From positions 3,817,278-3,881,277 of the forward strand of contig NZ_LT629791.1 of the NCBI RefSeq assembly GCF_900105925.1: 64,000 nt of DNA. Direction: 5' to 3'. The notes beneath the pieces are model-generated. The model was given only the letters and a program-made list of their open reading frames with translations. It had not been told where the DNA came from and did not search any database. This DNA is from Jiangella alkaliphila. Its GTDB lineage: Bacteria; Actinomycetota; Actinomycetes; Jiangellales; Jiangellaceae. Below are positions 22,770 through 31,759 of this stretch, in pieces; positions within the stretch are counted from its first letter, which is position 1, and every line of letters begins with the position of its first letter. Both the position numbers and the translations under genes were made by a program.

Positions 22770-23468
22770 TCAGCGGCCCGGCAGCTGGGTGCCGCGCGGG
22801 ATGCGTGCGCCCTTGGGCAGCGGCCCCTTCGGGATGCCGATGGGCGTGCTGCCCAGCGCGCGCAGCCGCGCCCGCAGCTCTGTCACCTCGGCCGGGCGGA
22901 TGTTCTTCGGCAGCTTGTTGAGGTGCCGGGTGAGCCGCTGGAGCGGGACCTGGCCGTCCTCGCGGCCGACGATGACCTCGACGACCGGCATCTCCGGCGC
23001 GACCCGGGCGTGCCGCTTCTTCTCCTGCGCGAGCAGGTTGGCGACCCGGCCGGCGGACGTGCCCTCGCCGATCAGCACGATGCCCGGCCGGCCGACGGCG
23101 CGGTGGACGACGTCCTGGTAGCGGTTGGCGCCGACCATCGGGGTGGTGTCCCAGCCGCGGCGCAGCGTCCCCAGGGCGGCCGCGGCGGCGCCGGGTTGCC
23201 CCTCGATCTGACCGTACGCGGCCCGCTCGGCCCGCCGCCCGAAGACGATGGCGGCGCCCAGCAGCGCGATGGGCAGGCCCACGATGATCCACAGCCACAG
23301 CGGCCCGACGAAGATGCCGACGACGACCGAGAGCCCGATGACGCCGAGCAGGATGCCCAGGGTGATCCAGCCGACCCAGCGGTCGGACCGCCGAGCCATC
23401 TTGTACGTCTGCCGGATCTGCGCGATGCGCCCGGTCTTCTCGGGACCCTCGTCGTCATTGCGTGCCAT
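22770..23468 (-). CDS. DUF4191 membrane protein
   Basis: A 232-residue protein with two adjacent transmembrane segments near residues 33-78 (WITLGILLGVIGLSVVVGIF, WLWIIVGLPIALLGAAIVFG) and a cytoplasmic domain containing VHRAVGRPGIVLIGEG and PVVEVIVGREDGQVPL. It is the counterpart of the conserved mycobacterial Rv2219, always near lipA; function not established. No ribosome site; TAACGT sits 7 nt before the ATG, suggesting a leaderless mRNA. Confidence 0.87.
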   Translation of the reverse strand: MARNDDEGPEKTGRIAQIRQTYKMARRSDRWVGWITLGILLGVIGLSVVVGIFVGPLWLWIIVGLPIALLGAAIVFGRRAERAAYGQIEGQPGAAAAALGTLRRGWDTTPMVGANRYQDVVHRAVGRPGIVLIGEGTSAGRVANLLAQEKKRHARVAPEMPVVEVIVGREDGQVPLQRLTRHLNKLPKNIRPAEVTELRARLRALGSTPIGIPKGPLPKGARIPRGTQLPGR

Positions 23469-23475
23469 GGGGAGA

Positions 23476-23481
23476 ACGTTA
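23476..23481 (-). promoter_or_regulatory. Putative -10 element of the DUF4191 gene
   Basis: TAACGT on the minus strand, 7 nt from the ATG at 23468. Confidence 0.4.
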
Positions 23482-23525
23482 CAACTCGCGCGCGTGTGAG
23501 TAGTAACGCGCTCCGACCAGCGTCG

Positions 23526-24455
23526 TCAGCGGGCGGCGCGAGCCTCCATGGCCTGCCGGTAGAGCCGTCCGGCGCGGTACGACGAGCGCACCAGCGGCCC
23601 GGACATGACGCCGGCGAAACCGATCTCCTCGGCCTCGGCCTGCAGCTCGACGAACTCCTCGGGCTTGACCCACCGCTCGATCGGGTGGTGGCGCACGGAC
23701 GGGCGCAGGTACTGCGTGATGGTGATGAGGTCGCAGCCGGCGCCGTGCAGGTCGACGAGCGCCTGGGAGATCTCCTCGCGGGTCTCGCCCATGCCGAGGA
23801 TGAGGTTGGACTTGGTGATCATGCCGGCGGCGCGGGCGATCGAGATGACGTCGAGCGAGCGCTCGTACCGGAACGCCGGGCGGATGCGCTTGAAGATGCG
23901 CGGCACGGTCTCGACGTTGTGCGCGAACACCTGCGGCTGGGCGTCGAACACCTGCTGCAGGAGGTCGGCCTTGCCGGAGAAGTCCGGCGTGAGGATCTCG
24001 ACGCCGGTGTTCGGGTTGAACTTGTGGATCTCGCGGATGGTCTCGGCGTACAGCCAGGCGCCCTCGTCGGGGAGGTCGTCGCGGGTGACGCCGGTGACCG
24101 TGGCGTAGCGCAGCCCCATGGCCTGGACCGACTCGGCGACCCGGCGCGGCTCGTCGCGGTCGAGGTCGTCGGGCTTGCCGGTGTCGATGAGGCAGAAGTC
24201 GCACCGGCGGGTGCAGTGGTCGCCGCCGATGAGGAAGGTCGCCTCGCGGTCTTCCCAGCACTCGAAGATGTTGGGACAGCCGGCCTCCTGGCAGACCGTG
24301 TGCAGGCCCTCGCGTTTCACCAGCGACTGCAGCTCGCGGTACTCCGGGCCCATGGTCGCCTTCGTCTTGATCCAGGAAGGCTTCTTCTCGATCGGCGTCT
24401 CGGCGTTGCGCACCTCGAGGCGCAGCAGCCGACGTCCCTCCGGCGCGACAGTCAC
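23526..24455 (-). CDS. lipA: Lipoyl synthase
   Basis: A radical-SAM enzyme inserting two sulfurs into protein-bound octanoyl groups. The 309-residue sequence has the auxiliary cluster ligands Cys55, Cys60 and Cys66 ([12 protein letters not shown]) and the radical-SAM motif Cys81-x3-Cys85-x2-Cys88 (CTRRCDFC). The C-terminal [10 protein letters not shown] supplies the conserved serine ligand. GTG 24455 follows GGAGAG. It begins 9 bp after lipB, so LipB makes the octanoyl protein that LipA converts, serving the E2 and possibly the glycine cleavage H protein. Confidence 0.97.
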   Translation of the reverse strand: MTVAPEGRRLLRLEVRNAETPIEKKPSWIKTKATMGPEYRELQSLVKREGLHTVCQEAGCPNIFECWEDREATFLIGGDHCTRRCDFCLIDTGKPDDLDRDEPRRVAESVQAMGLRYATVTGVTRDDLPDEGAWLYAETIREIHKFNPNTGVEILTPDFSGKADLLQQVFDAQPQVFAHNVETVPRIFKRIRPAFRYERSLDVISIARAAGMITKSNLILGMGETREEISQALVDLHGAGCDLITITQYLRPSVRHHPIERWVKPEEFVELQAEAEEIGFAGVMSGPLVRSSYRAGRLYRQAMEARAAR

Positions 24456-24464
24456 CTCTCCACC

Positions 24465-25115
24465 CTACGTCTGCGGCTGCAGCGCCAGGAGCTCGTCGAG
24501 GTGACGTTCGACATACGGGAGCACCTCGGCGACGGTGACCCGGCGGCCCAGCTCTCGGGACAGCGTCGTGGTGCCGGCGTCGCTGATGCCGCAGGCGATG
24601 ATGCGGTCGTACCAGCCGAGGTCGTTGTCGCAGTTCAGCGCGAAACCGTGCATGGTGACGCCCCGGGCGACGCGCAGCCCGACGGCGCCCAGCTTGCGGT
24701 CGGGGGCGCCGTCGCCGGGCTGGATCCACACGCCGCTGCGGCCGTCGACGCGCACCGCGGCGACGCCGACGTCCTGGCAGACGTCGAGCATCAGCTGCTC
24801 GACGCGGCGGACGTAGCCGATGACGTCGTACGGCTCGGGCAGCTTGAGGATCGGGTAGCCGGTGAGCTGCCCCGGGCCGTGCCAGGTGATCTTGCCGCCG
24901 CGGTCGACGTCGATGACCGGCGCGCCGGCATCCAGCAGCGGCCGCTCGTCGGGCGTCGTGCGCTTGCCCGCCGTGTAGACCGCCTCGTGTTCCAGCAGGA
25001 CGACGGTGTCGCCGATGTCGCCGGCCACCCTTGCGGCGTGCAGCCGGCGCTGCTCGTCCCAGGCATCTTGATACGGCACGTGGCCTTCGTGCCGGATGAT
25101 CCGTAGCTCGCCCAC
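24465..25115 (-). CDS. lipB: Lipoyl(octanoyl) transferase
   Basis: Moves the octanoyl chain from acyl carrier protein to the lipoyl-domain lysine. The 216-residue protein has the acyl-binding [13 protein letters not shown] and the catalytic pair Lys141 ([10 protein letters not shown]) and Cys175 ([10 protein letters not shown]). The GTG at 25115 gives the family N-terminus [18 protein letters not shown]; an ATG 18 codons upstream is less likely. TAGGCT lies 8 nt before it, consistent with a leaderless mRNA for the lipB-lipA operon. Confidence 0.96.
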   Translation of the reverse strand: MGELRIIRHEGHVPYQDAWDEQRRLHAARVAGDIGDTVVLLEHEAVYTAGKRTTPDERPLLDAGAPVIDVDRGGKITWHGPGQLTGYPILKLPEPYDVIGYVRRVEQLMLDVCQDVGVAAVRVDGRSGVWIQPGDGAPDRKLGAVGLRVARGVTMHGFALNCDNDLGWYDRIIACGISDAGTTTLSRELGRRVTVAEVLPYVERHLDELLALQPQT

Positions 25116-25123
25116 GAACGTCG

Positions 25124-25129
25124 AGCCTA
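25124..25129 (-). promoter_or_regulatory. Putative -10 element of lipB-lipA
   Basis: TAGGCT on the minus strand, 8 nt from the GTG at 25115. Confidence 0.4.
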
Positions 25130-25174
25130 CGCCCGCCGGGAAGGCTCGCGGCAACCGCGCGGTTGGCACCTGTC

Positions 25175-26188
25175 GTGGCCAACTTCAGAGGAACACCCCT
25201 GTCCGTTCTCGACCTCGCGCCGGTGGTGACCGGGTCGACGCCGTCGACGGCGCTGGCGCAGACGCTCGAGCTGGCCCGGTACGTCGATGACCTGGGCTTC
25301 CGGCGCTACTGGCTGGCCGAGCACCACAACATGCCGGGCATCGCCAGCTCCTCGCCGCCGATCCTCATCGGGGCGGTGGCCGCGGCGACGTCGTCCATCC
25401 GGGTCGGGTCGGGCGGGGTGATGCTGCCCAACCACATGCCGCTGGTGGTCGCCGAGCAGTTCGGCACGCTCGAGGCGCTGCACCCGGGCCGCATCGACCT
25501 CGGCATCGGCCGGGCGCCGGGCACCGACGGGCTGACGGCGCACGCGCTGCGCGGCAGCAGCGACCCGCGGCTGGTCGAGGAGTTCCCGCAGCACCTGGCC
25601 CAGGTCCGGGCGTTCTTCTCGGGGGAGTGGCCGGACGAGCACCCATACGCCGCCATCACCGCGACGCCGGGACGCGGGGCGCACGTGCCGGTCTGGCTGC
25701 TCGGATCCAGCGACTACAGCGCCCGGGCCGCCGCGGCGCTCGGGCTGCCGTTCTCGTTCGCCCACCACTTCAGCTCCGTCAACACCGTCCCGGCGCTGCA
25801 GCTGTACCGCGACGGGTTCCAGCCGTCGGCCGAGCACGCGGCGCCGTACGCGATGGTCGCGGTCAGCGTCGTGCTGGCCGAGTCCGACGAGCACGCGCGC
25901 TGGCTGGCCGGGCCGATGAAGCTGTCGATGCTGCGGCTGCGGTCGGGGCGGCCCGGTCCGCTGCCGACGCCGGAGGAGGCCGCGGCGCACGAGTTCGCCC
26001 CGGCCGAGGAGGAGCTGCTGGCGCCGTTCCTCGGCGGCCAGATCGCGGGCGGGCCGGACACCGTCCGCCGCGAGTTGGAATCGCTGCTGGACCGCACCGC
26101 GGCCGACGAGCTGATGGTCGTCACGACGGTCTCGCCGCACGCCGAGCGGCTGCGTTCGTACGACCTGCTGGCGGGTCTGCTGCCCTGA
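25175..26188 (+). CDS. LLM-class flavin-dependent oxidoreductase
   Basis: A luciferase-like monooxygenase of about 337 residues. Typical segments are [61 protein letters not shown] and [19 protein letters not shown]. These proteins use reduced FMN or F420; members beginning this way are mostly FMN/MsnO8-like and of unknown substrate. The start is uncertain: GTG 25175 is preferred, TTG 25163 possible; homologues begin close to PLSVLDLAP, slightly further in. Confidence 0.88.
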   Translation: MANFRGTPLSVLDLAPVVTGSTPSTALAQTLELARYVDDLGFRRYWLAEHHNMPGIASSSPPILIGAVAAATSSIRVGSGGVMLPNHMPLVVAEQFGTLEALHPGRIDLGIGRAPGTDGLTAHALRGSSDPRLVEEFPQHLAQVRAFFSGEWPDEHPYAAITATPGRGAHVPVWLLGSSDYSARAAAALGLPFSFAHHFSSVNTVPALQLYRDGFQPSAEHAAPYAMVAVSVVLAESDEHARWLAGPMKLSMLRLRSGRPGPLPTPEEAAAHEFAPAEEELLAPFLGGQIAGGPDTVRRELESLLDRTAADELMVVTTVSPHAERLRSYDLLAGLLP

Positions 26189-26244
26189 CGGTCGCTTCGC
26201 CGTTACGTTGAAAAGCGTCATCACTGTGGGTGAAGAGGGGAGTA

Positions 26245-28023
26245 GTGCCCATCAGGGGTACGCGACGCGACGTGACTGGTGAACGAGGAACGACGACAGA
26301 GGCCCATCGATCGGGTGTTCAGGCACCCGGTTCAGACGCCATCGCCGCCGAGGAGAGACGGCCGACCGACAAGGTGGTCCTCGGCACCGCCGGCGCCATC
26401 GTGTTCGCGTTCGTGATCTGGGGGTTCGTCGACACCGACTCGTTGTCCAGCGCCTCGTCGGAGGCCCTGACCTGGGTGACGCACAACGCCGGCTGGGCGT
26501 TCGCGCTGACGGCCACCGGGTTCGTCGTCTTCGTCCTGTGGGTGGCGTTCAGCCGGTACGGACGCATCCCGCTCGGCGCCGACGACGAGCGGCCCGAGTT
26601 CCGCACGTCGTCCTGGGTCGCGATGATGTTCAGCGCCGGAATGGGCATCGGGCTGATGTTCTTCGGCGTGAACGAGCCGCTGACGTTCTTCACCACCGAC
26701 CCCGTGCCGGGCACCGGTGAGCCGGAGAGCATCGAGGCGATGAACACCGCCATGGCGACGACCCTGTTCCACTGGACCCTGCACCCGTGGGCCATCTACG
26801 CCGTCGTCGGCCTGGCGATCGCCTACGGCACCTTCCGGCGCGGCCGCAGCCAGCTGATCAGCTCGGTGTTCACGCCGCTGCTCGGCCGGCGCCGGGTCGA
26901 GGGCGGCTTCGGCCGGGCGATCAACGTCTTCGCGATCTTCGCGACGGTGTTCGGGACGGCCGCGTCGCTGGGCCTCGGCGCCCTGCAGATCGGCAGCGGG
27001 CTGCAGGAGATCGGCTGGCTGGACGACGTCAGCACCGGCCTGCTGGTGGCCGTCATCGCGGTCCTGACGTTCGCGTTCGTGGCCTCGGCGGTGTCGGGCA
27101 TCGAGCGCGGCATCCAGTGGCTGTCGAACACCAACATGGTGCTGGCCTTCGTACTGGCGTTCTTCGTCTTCGTCGCCGGCCCGACGATCTTCGTCCTCAA
27201 CCTGATCCCGACGGCGATCGGCGACTACTTCGCCGACCTCGCCGAGATGGCCGCCCGGACGGAGGCCAGCGGCGGCGAGGCGATGCAGGAGTGGGTGTCG
27301 GGCTGGACGATCTTCTACTGGGCGTGGTGGATGTCGTGGACGCCGTTCGTCGGGATGTTCATCGCCCGGATCAGCCGCGGCCGCACGATCCGCCAGTTCG
27401 TCGTCGGTGTCCTGCTGGTGCCGAGCGTCGTCAGCGTGGTCTGGTTCTCCATCTTCGGCGGCACCGCCATCGACCTGCAACGCGACGGCGCGGACCTCGC
27501 CGGGACCGCGGAGAGTCCGGCCGGCCAGGAGGAACAGCTGTTCTCGGTGCTGCAACAGCTGCCGCTGACGACGATCGCGAGCGTGCTGGTCATGCTGCTG
27601 GTGGCGATCTTCTTCGTGTCGGGCGCCGACGCCGCGTCGATCGTCACCGGCACGTTGTCGCAGCGCGGGTCGATCGCGCCGTCGAAGCGGGTCGTCGTCT
27701 TCTGGGGGCTGCTCATGGGCGCCGTGGCCGCGATCATGCTGATGATCGGCGAGGGCGGCGCGACCGCGTTGGAGGGCCTGGAGAACATCACCATCCTGGC
27801 CGGTGCGCCGTTCATGCTGGTGATGGTCGGCATCTGCGTGGCGCTGGCGAAGGACCTGCGCAGCGATCCGATGATGGTGCGCGAGGACCGCGGCGTCGAG
27901 GTGGTCGAGCGGGCGGTCGACTACGGCACCGAGCAGTACGACGGCGAGTTCCACCTGCAGGTGGGCAGCACGCCCGGCGACGGCGTGGCCGAGCCCGAGC
28001 AAGAGCCCGTCCGGCGGCGCTGA
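26245..28023 (+). CDS. BCCT-family osmolyte transporter
   Basis: A secondary transporter of the betaine/choline/carnitine family with about twelve transmembrane segments, 592 residues. It has the sodium-site motif GMGIGLMFFGVNEPL and the family signature FYWAWWMSWTPFVGMFIARI with the tryptophan box that binds quaternary ammonium groups. The GMGIG form suggests sodium coupling. The N-terminal 45 residues and the C-terminus (VDYGTEQYDGEFHLQ) are cytoplasmic and could sense osmotic stress. GTG 26245 follows AGAGGGGA closely; GTG 26230 is an alternative. Confidence 0.92.
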   Translation: MPIRGTRRDVTGERGTTTEAHRSGVQAPGSDAIAAEERRPTDKVVLGTAGAIVFAFVIWGFVDTDSLSSASSEALTWVTHNAGWAFALTATGFVVFVLWVAFSRYGRIPLGADDERPEFRTSSWVAMMFSAGMGIGLMFFGVNEPLTFFTTDPVPGTGEPESIEAMNTAMATTLFHWTLHPWAIYAVVGLAIAYGTFRRGRSQLISSVFTPLLGRRRVEGGFGRAINVFAIFATVFGTAASLGLGALQIGSGLQEIGWLDDVSTGLLVAVIAVLTFAFVASAVSGIERGIQWLSNTNMVLAFVLAFFVFVAGPTIFVLNLIPTAIGDYFADLAEMAARTEASGGEAMQEWVSGWTIFYWAWWMSWTPFVGMFIARISRGRTIRQFVVGVLLVPSVVSVVWFSIFGGTAIDLQRDGADLAGTAESPAGQEEQLFSVLQQLPLTTIASVLVMLLVAIFFVSGADAASIVTGTLSQRGSIAPSKRVVVFWGLLMGAVAAIMLMIGEGGATALEGLENITILAGAPFMLVMVGICVALAKDLRSDPMMVREDRGVEVVERAVDYGTEQYDGEFHLQVGSTPGDGVAEPEQEPVRRR

Positions 28024-28036
28024 GCCGGCCGCGTGG

Positions 28037-28753
28037 TCAGAGGCGTTCGGTGGGCAGGACGGTCTCCTTGGCCTCCCCGCCGGACGCCTCGACCAGGTAG
28101 CCCTGCGCGTCGTCGCGCTCGGCGTAGACGCCGGCCGGCTCGGTCCCGCGGTACAGCACGCCGGCGCCGTCGTCGGTGGCGAGCGACGCGGGCAACTCGC
28201 CGCTCGCGACCATGCGGTGCAGCACCGGGCGGCGCTGCTCCTCGGAGTCGTAGTGGACGCCGTTGCCATACGGCAGCAGCGCCAGCCCGTCGGTGACGGC
28301 GCGCAGTTCCGGGCCGAACGAGTCGGTGGGGCCGCCGACGTGCCAGCAGATCGATCCGGCCGACACCCCGGCCAGGACGACGCCGGCCGCCCAGGCCTCG
28401 CGCATGACGTCGTCCAGGCCGTGCAGGCGCCACATCGCCAGCAGCCCGGCCACCGAGCCGCCGCCGACCCACAGCACGTCCTGCGCCAGCACGTGCGCCC
28501 GCAGGTCGTCGACGTTCGGCATCGAGAACAGGCTCAGGTGCGACACGTCGACCGACCAGCCGGCGAACGCGGCGTAGGTGCGCTGCACGTAGAGCACGCT
28601 GTCGCCGGACGCCGTCGCCAGGAAGCACAGCTTCGGCCGGTCAGCGCCGGTGAGTCGCAGCGCCAACTGCGCCAGCGCGGTCGGGCGGAAGTTGCCGCGG
28701 GCGTCGTAGGCGAACCCGCCGCTGGTGGCGAGGACGGTCGGCGTGCGGGTCAT
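28037..28753 (-). CDS. Peptidase E-like (S51) hydrolase
   Basis: A 238-residue protein of the S51 family, related to class I amidotransferase folds. The nucleophile serine is in GVSAGSICWHVGG, with a supporting glycine motif LWVGGGSVAGLLAMW. Characterised members cleave Asp-X dipeptides (peptidase E) or cyanophycin; the assignment here is at family level. The C-terminal GVYAERDDAQGYLVEASGG is an extra beta segment. Its ATG overlaps the stop of the membrane gene upstream by 4 bp. Confidence 0.86.
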   Translation of the reverse strand: MTRTPTVLATSGGFAYDARGNFRPTALAQLALRLTGADRPKLCFLATASGDSVLYVQRTYAAFAGWSVDVSHLSLFSMPNVDDLRAHVLAQDVLWVGGGSVAGLLAMWRLHGLDDVMREAWAAGVVLAGVSAGSICWHVGGPTDSFGPELRAVTDGLALLPYGNGVHYDSEEQRRPVLHRMVASGELPASLATDDGAGVLYRGTEPAGVYAERDDAQGYLVEASGGEAKETVLPTERL

Positions 28754-29268
28754 CGGGTCTCCTGGTCGGGGACGAGCCGGGTGGCGCGCCGCCGACGGTA
28801 CCCGACGATCAGGGCGACGATCACGACCGCCGCGAGCACCACCGTCGCGGCCGCCAGCGGCGCCGCCGACGCCACCGTCGCGGCGCCCCAGAGCACGCTC
28901 AGCCCGCCGACGGTCCAGATGACCGCCCACAGCGCCGACCCGACGAGCATCGCCGCCAGGTAGCGGCCGAACGGCATGCGCGTGGCGCCGGCGACCGCGT
29001 TGACCGCCGTCTGCACGCCGATGGTCAGGAACGACAGCGTGACGGCGACCGGCCCGTAGCGGGCGACGACGTGTTCGGCCCGGGCCAGCCGGTCGCGGCC
29101 GAGGCGGTCGCCCCAGCGCGACCGCGCGATTCCCGTCCCCGCGGCCCGGCCCAGCCAGTAGGTCGCCTGGGCGCGCGCGACCACGATGCCGAACATCACG
29201 GCGATGCCGAGCCAGAGCGGCAGCCCGAACGGGCTGTCGGGTGCGGCGAGCGGCGTGACCGCGTCCAT
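28750..29268 (-). CDS. VTT/DedA-like membrane protein
   Basis: A 172-residue integral membrane protein. The central region ARYGPVAVTLSFLTIGVQTA followed by AGATRMPFGRYLAAMLVGSALWAVIW matches the VTT (DedA, SNARE-associated) domain, although it is short and lacks the strict F/Y-hxR motif in full. DedA proteins act as lipid or undecaprenyl-phosphate flippases, but this distant member cannot be assigned. ATG 29268 is 7 nt after TACGAT (leaderless). Cotranscribed with the peptidase E-like gene. Confidence 0.75.
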   Translation of the reverse strand: MDAVTPLAAPDSPFGLPLWLGIAVMFGIVVARAQATYWLGRAAGTGIARSRWGDRLGRDRLARAEHVVARYGPVAVTLSFLTIGVQTAVNAVAGATRMPFGRYLAAMLVGSALWAVIWTVGGLSVLWGAATVASAAPLAAATVVLAAVVIVALIVGYRRRRATRLVPDQETR

Positions 29269-29275
29269 GTCAGGG

Positions 29276-29281
29276 ATCGTA
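29276..29281 (-). promoter_or_regulatory. Putative -10 element of the VTT gene
   Basis: TACGAT on the minus strand, 7 nt from the ATG at 29268. Confidence 0.4.
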
Positions 29282-29396
29282 GTCACTGGCCGGCGAGCTC
29301 CCGCAGGGCTCCTGCGCGGGCCGGGAATCGGTGTCCTGACAAGGCTGTGACACGGCCGATGCGGCATCCGGGCGCGAGGTTTGCAACGATAAGCGG

Positions 29397-31268
29397 ATGC
29401 AGGGTCTCGAGACTCCCGCGGGATACACGGTTACCCGCCGCCTCGGCTCCGACGCGTCGGCCATGTACCTCGCGCGAGAGGACGCGACCGGTGCGTCCGT
29501 CACCCTGCGTCTCGTGGGGCAGGTGGGCCCCCAGGTACGCGACCGGCTGCGGCTGGCGGCGCACGCCCTGCGTGCGGTCGACCACCCCCACGTCATCCCG
29601 TTCCTCGACGTCGTCGACGGGCCGGCCGGCATCGTCGTCATCCTGGGCGCGGCCGAGGGCGGCAGCCTGGCCGGCATCATCGGCGCCCGCGGCGTGCTGC
29701 CGGCCGGCGAGGTCGTCACGGCGTGCGCGCCGATCGCCGAAGGGCTGGCCGAGATCCACCGGCGCGGCATCGTCCACGGCGACCTCACCCTCGACGACAT
29801 CGTCTTCAGCCTCGACGGCCGGCCCATGGTCGCCGGCGTCGGCCTGGTGCAGACCGGTGTCCCGCTGCGGGTCGGCCAGCGGGCGCGTCCGGTGCCGCCG
29901 GAGGTCCAGGCCGGGTCGCCGCCAGGCCCCCCGGCCGACGTGTACGGGCTGGTCACGGCCGCGGTGGTGGCACTGACGGGGTACCTGCCGTCCATGCGGC
30001 TGGCGCTGCCCGCCGTCGCGCCGGCCACCCAGGCGCTGCTGGCCAGCGCGCTCGACCCGGTGCCCAACCGGCGCCCCCCGGTCAGCAGCATCGGCAACGT
30101 CTTCTTCGCCGTGGCCGACCCCGCGCCGGTCGAGCTCGTCCTCGAGGAGAACCACGCGACGACCGGCACCATGCGGCCCGTCCTGGACGCCCCCGTCATG
30201 AGCGCCGACGACGACGTCGCGGCCTTCATGCGCCGCTCGACCGCCACCGGCCGCCGGGCCCGTCGTCGTTCCGAGTCCGCCGACCAGCGCGAGTCGCCCG
30301 AGGCGCTGGCGTCGGGGGCCGTGGGCGGCCTGGCCGGCGGCGCGGGTGCCGGCACGACGGTGCCGGGCGGGGCGGGCGCCAGCCCGACGGCGCCCACCGG
30401 CCCGATCCGCAGCCCGCGACGCGGCCGGCGCGGCCAGAGCGGCCGGAGCGACGAGCCGCCGCCCGCTGGCCCCTCGCGCGGCGGCATCGACGACGGCGTC
30501 AACGTCCCCGTCCCCGGCGGCGTGCTGCCCGACGAACGCCGCCCCGACCAGCGCTCCGCCCGCCGCCCGAACCGTCGTGCGGCCGAAGCGGCGGCGGCGC
30601 CTCCACCGGCGGCGAAGGAGTCCCGGCGCGGCGGCGGCCGCGGCGCCCCGCCCCCCGTCCACGACGACGAGGACACCGGCGCACCGAAACGCAAGGACCG
30701 CCTCTGGATCGTCAGCACCCTGGTGGCGTTGCTGCTGGTCGCGGGCGTGGGCATCGTCGGCTGGCGCATCTTCGGCGACGACACGCCGACCGACGGCCCG
30801 GGCAGCGGCTCCAGCCCCGACCAGTCCGCGGCGTCGACCGACCTCTGCGGCGGCCCGCAGCCCGCGCCCACCGTCCCGCCGCCCACCGTCACCGACTGGA
30901 CCCAGGAGGTGCAGCGGCTGTACACGCTGCGGGCGCAGGCGTTCGAGGAGAGCGAGCCCGAGCTGCTCTGCCAGGTGCACGCCCCGACCAACCCCACCCT
31001 CACCGAGGACGCCGAGCTGCTCCAGGACTACGACGACGCCGGCGTCCACACCGAAGGGCTGATCTTCGAGGTGGTCAACGCCGAGCTCGTGACCCTGGAG
31101 GGCGGCCGGGCGACGGTGACGATCACCCAGCGGACCCCGCCCTACACGCTCGTCCACGACGACGGCGAGGTGGAGCAGGAGATGGAAGGGTTCGAGGAGC
31201 AGACCTGGGAGGCGGACCTCATCGCGGTCGCCAACGAGGACGGCACGAGCTCCTGGCGGTTCGGCTAG
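29397..31268 (+). CDS. Membrane-anchored pseudokinase with exported C-terminal domain
   Basis: A 623-residue protein built like a PASTA/Pkn-type receptor kinase but with a degenerate kinase domain. Residues 10-260 align with Ser/Thr kinases, yet the ATP-binding lysine is arginine (VTLR, 38), HRDLKPxN reads HGDLTLDD (127-134, Asp for the metal-binding Asn), and the DFG aspartate is gone (AGVGLV, 146-151). A basic Ala/Pro/Gly linker of about 170 residues leads to one transmembrane helix (near 437-459, WIVSTLVALLLVAGVGIVGW) and an exported domain of about 160 residues, probably NTF2-like. Likely a signalling scaffold rather than an active kinase. Confidence 0.85.
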   Translation: MQGLETPAGYTVTRRLGSDASAMYLAREDATGASVTLRLVGQVGPQVRDRLRLAAHALRAVDHPHVIPFLDVVDGPAGIVVILGAAEGGSLAGIIGARGVLPAGEVVTACAPIAEGLAEIHRRGIVHGDLTLDDIVFSLDGRPMVAGVGLVQTGVPLRVGQRARPVPPEVQAGSPPGPPADVYGLVTAAVVALTGYLPSMRLALPAVAPATQALLASALDPVPNRRPPVSSIGNVFFAVADPAPVELVLEENHATTGTMRPVLDAPVMSADDDVAAFMRRSTATGRRARRRSESADQRESPEALASGAVGGLAGGAGAGTTVPGGAGASPTAPTGPIRSPRRGRRGQSGRSDEPPPAGPSRGGIDDGVNVPVPGGVLPDERRPDQRSARRPNRRAAEAAAAPPPAAKESRRGGGRGAPPPVHDDEDTGAPKRKDRLWIVSTLVALLLVAGVGIVGWRIFGDDTPTDGPGSGSSPDQSAASTDLCGGPQPAPTVPPPTVTDWTQEVQRLYTLRAQAFEESEPELLCQVHAPTNPTLTEDAELLQDYDDAGVHTEGLIFEVVNAELVTLEGGRATVTITQRTPPYTLVHDDGEVEQEMEGFEEQTWEADLIAVANEDGTSSWRFG

Positions 31269-31759
31269 TCAGTCGGGCCGCCGCGCCCTCGTTCTCACAG
31301 CATCAGGGGGCCTTCCGGAAAGTGGCCAGGCTTTCGGGCCCGCTGTCTGTTCGCTCTCCGCTGGCCGCCTCTGGCCCCACCCGTTCCATGATCATCAAAG
31401 TTTCGGGGCGTCGGGGCGCACCGTTTCTTTGATGATCATGGAACGAGGTGTGGGTGAGCGCTCTCCGGCGGGCTGGTGGGGCACCTCGCTCGCTTGGGGT
31501 GCACCTCACTCGCCTGGGGACCGTACTGGGATCGGTTCGGGGCCTGGTGCGGTACTTCTGGCGGGTGAGGTGCACCTGCGGCGGGTGAAGATCCCCCGCA
31601 GGCGGCCAGCGGAGGGTGACCAACAGCGGAGTCGGTCGCCGGAACGCCACCCAGGAAGGGCGAGGGCCAGCGGAGCGAGCCCTCAAGCGGGGGCAGAGCC
31701 GGGCCCATCTTTGGGGCGGCCCCCCGACAATGGAAGCAGCAGGGGGCTGGCGCAACTCC
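31269..31759. other. Gene-free stretch with one palindrome
   Basis: A 491-bp gap between the convergent pseudokinase and TIGR01777 genes. Apart from the palindrome at 31382-31445 it holds imperfect GCACCTC-CTCGC repeats near 31475-31520 and mixed-codon frames with no recognisable protein. No tRNA or promoter was identified. Confidence 0.5.
31382..31445. repeat. 64-bp palindrome with 19-bp perfect arms
   Basis: CGTTCCATGATCATCAAAG (31382-31400) is exactly complementary to 31427-31445, with a 26-nt G/C-rich loop. It resembles the 72-bp elements in design but differs in sequence. It could serve as a bidirectional terminator between convergent genes, though T-runs are short. Confidence 0.85.
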
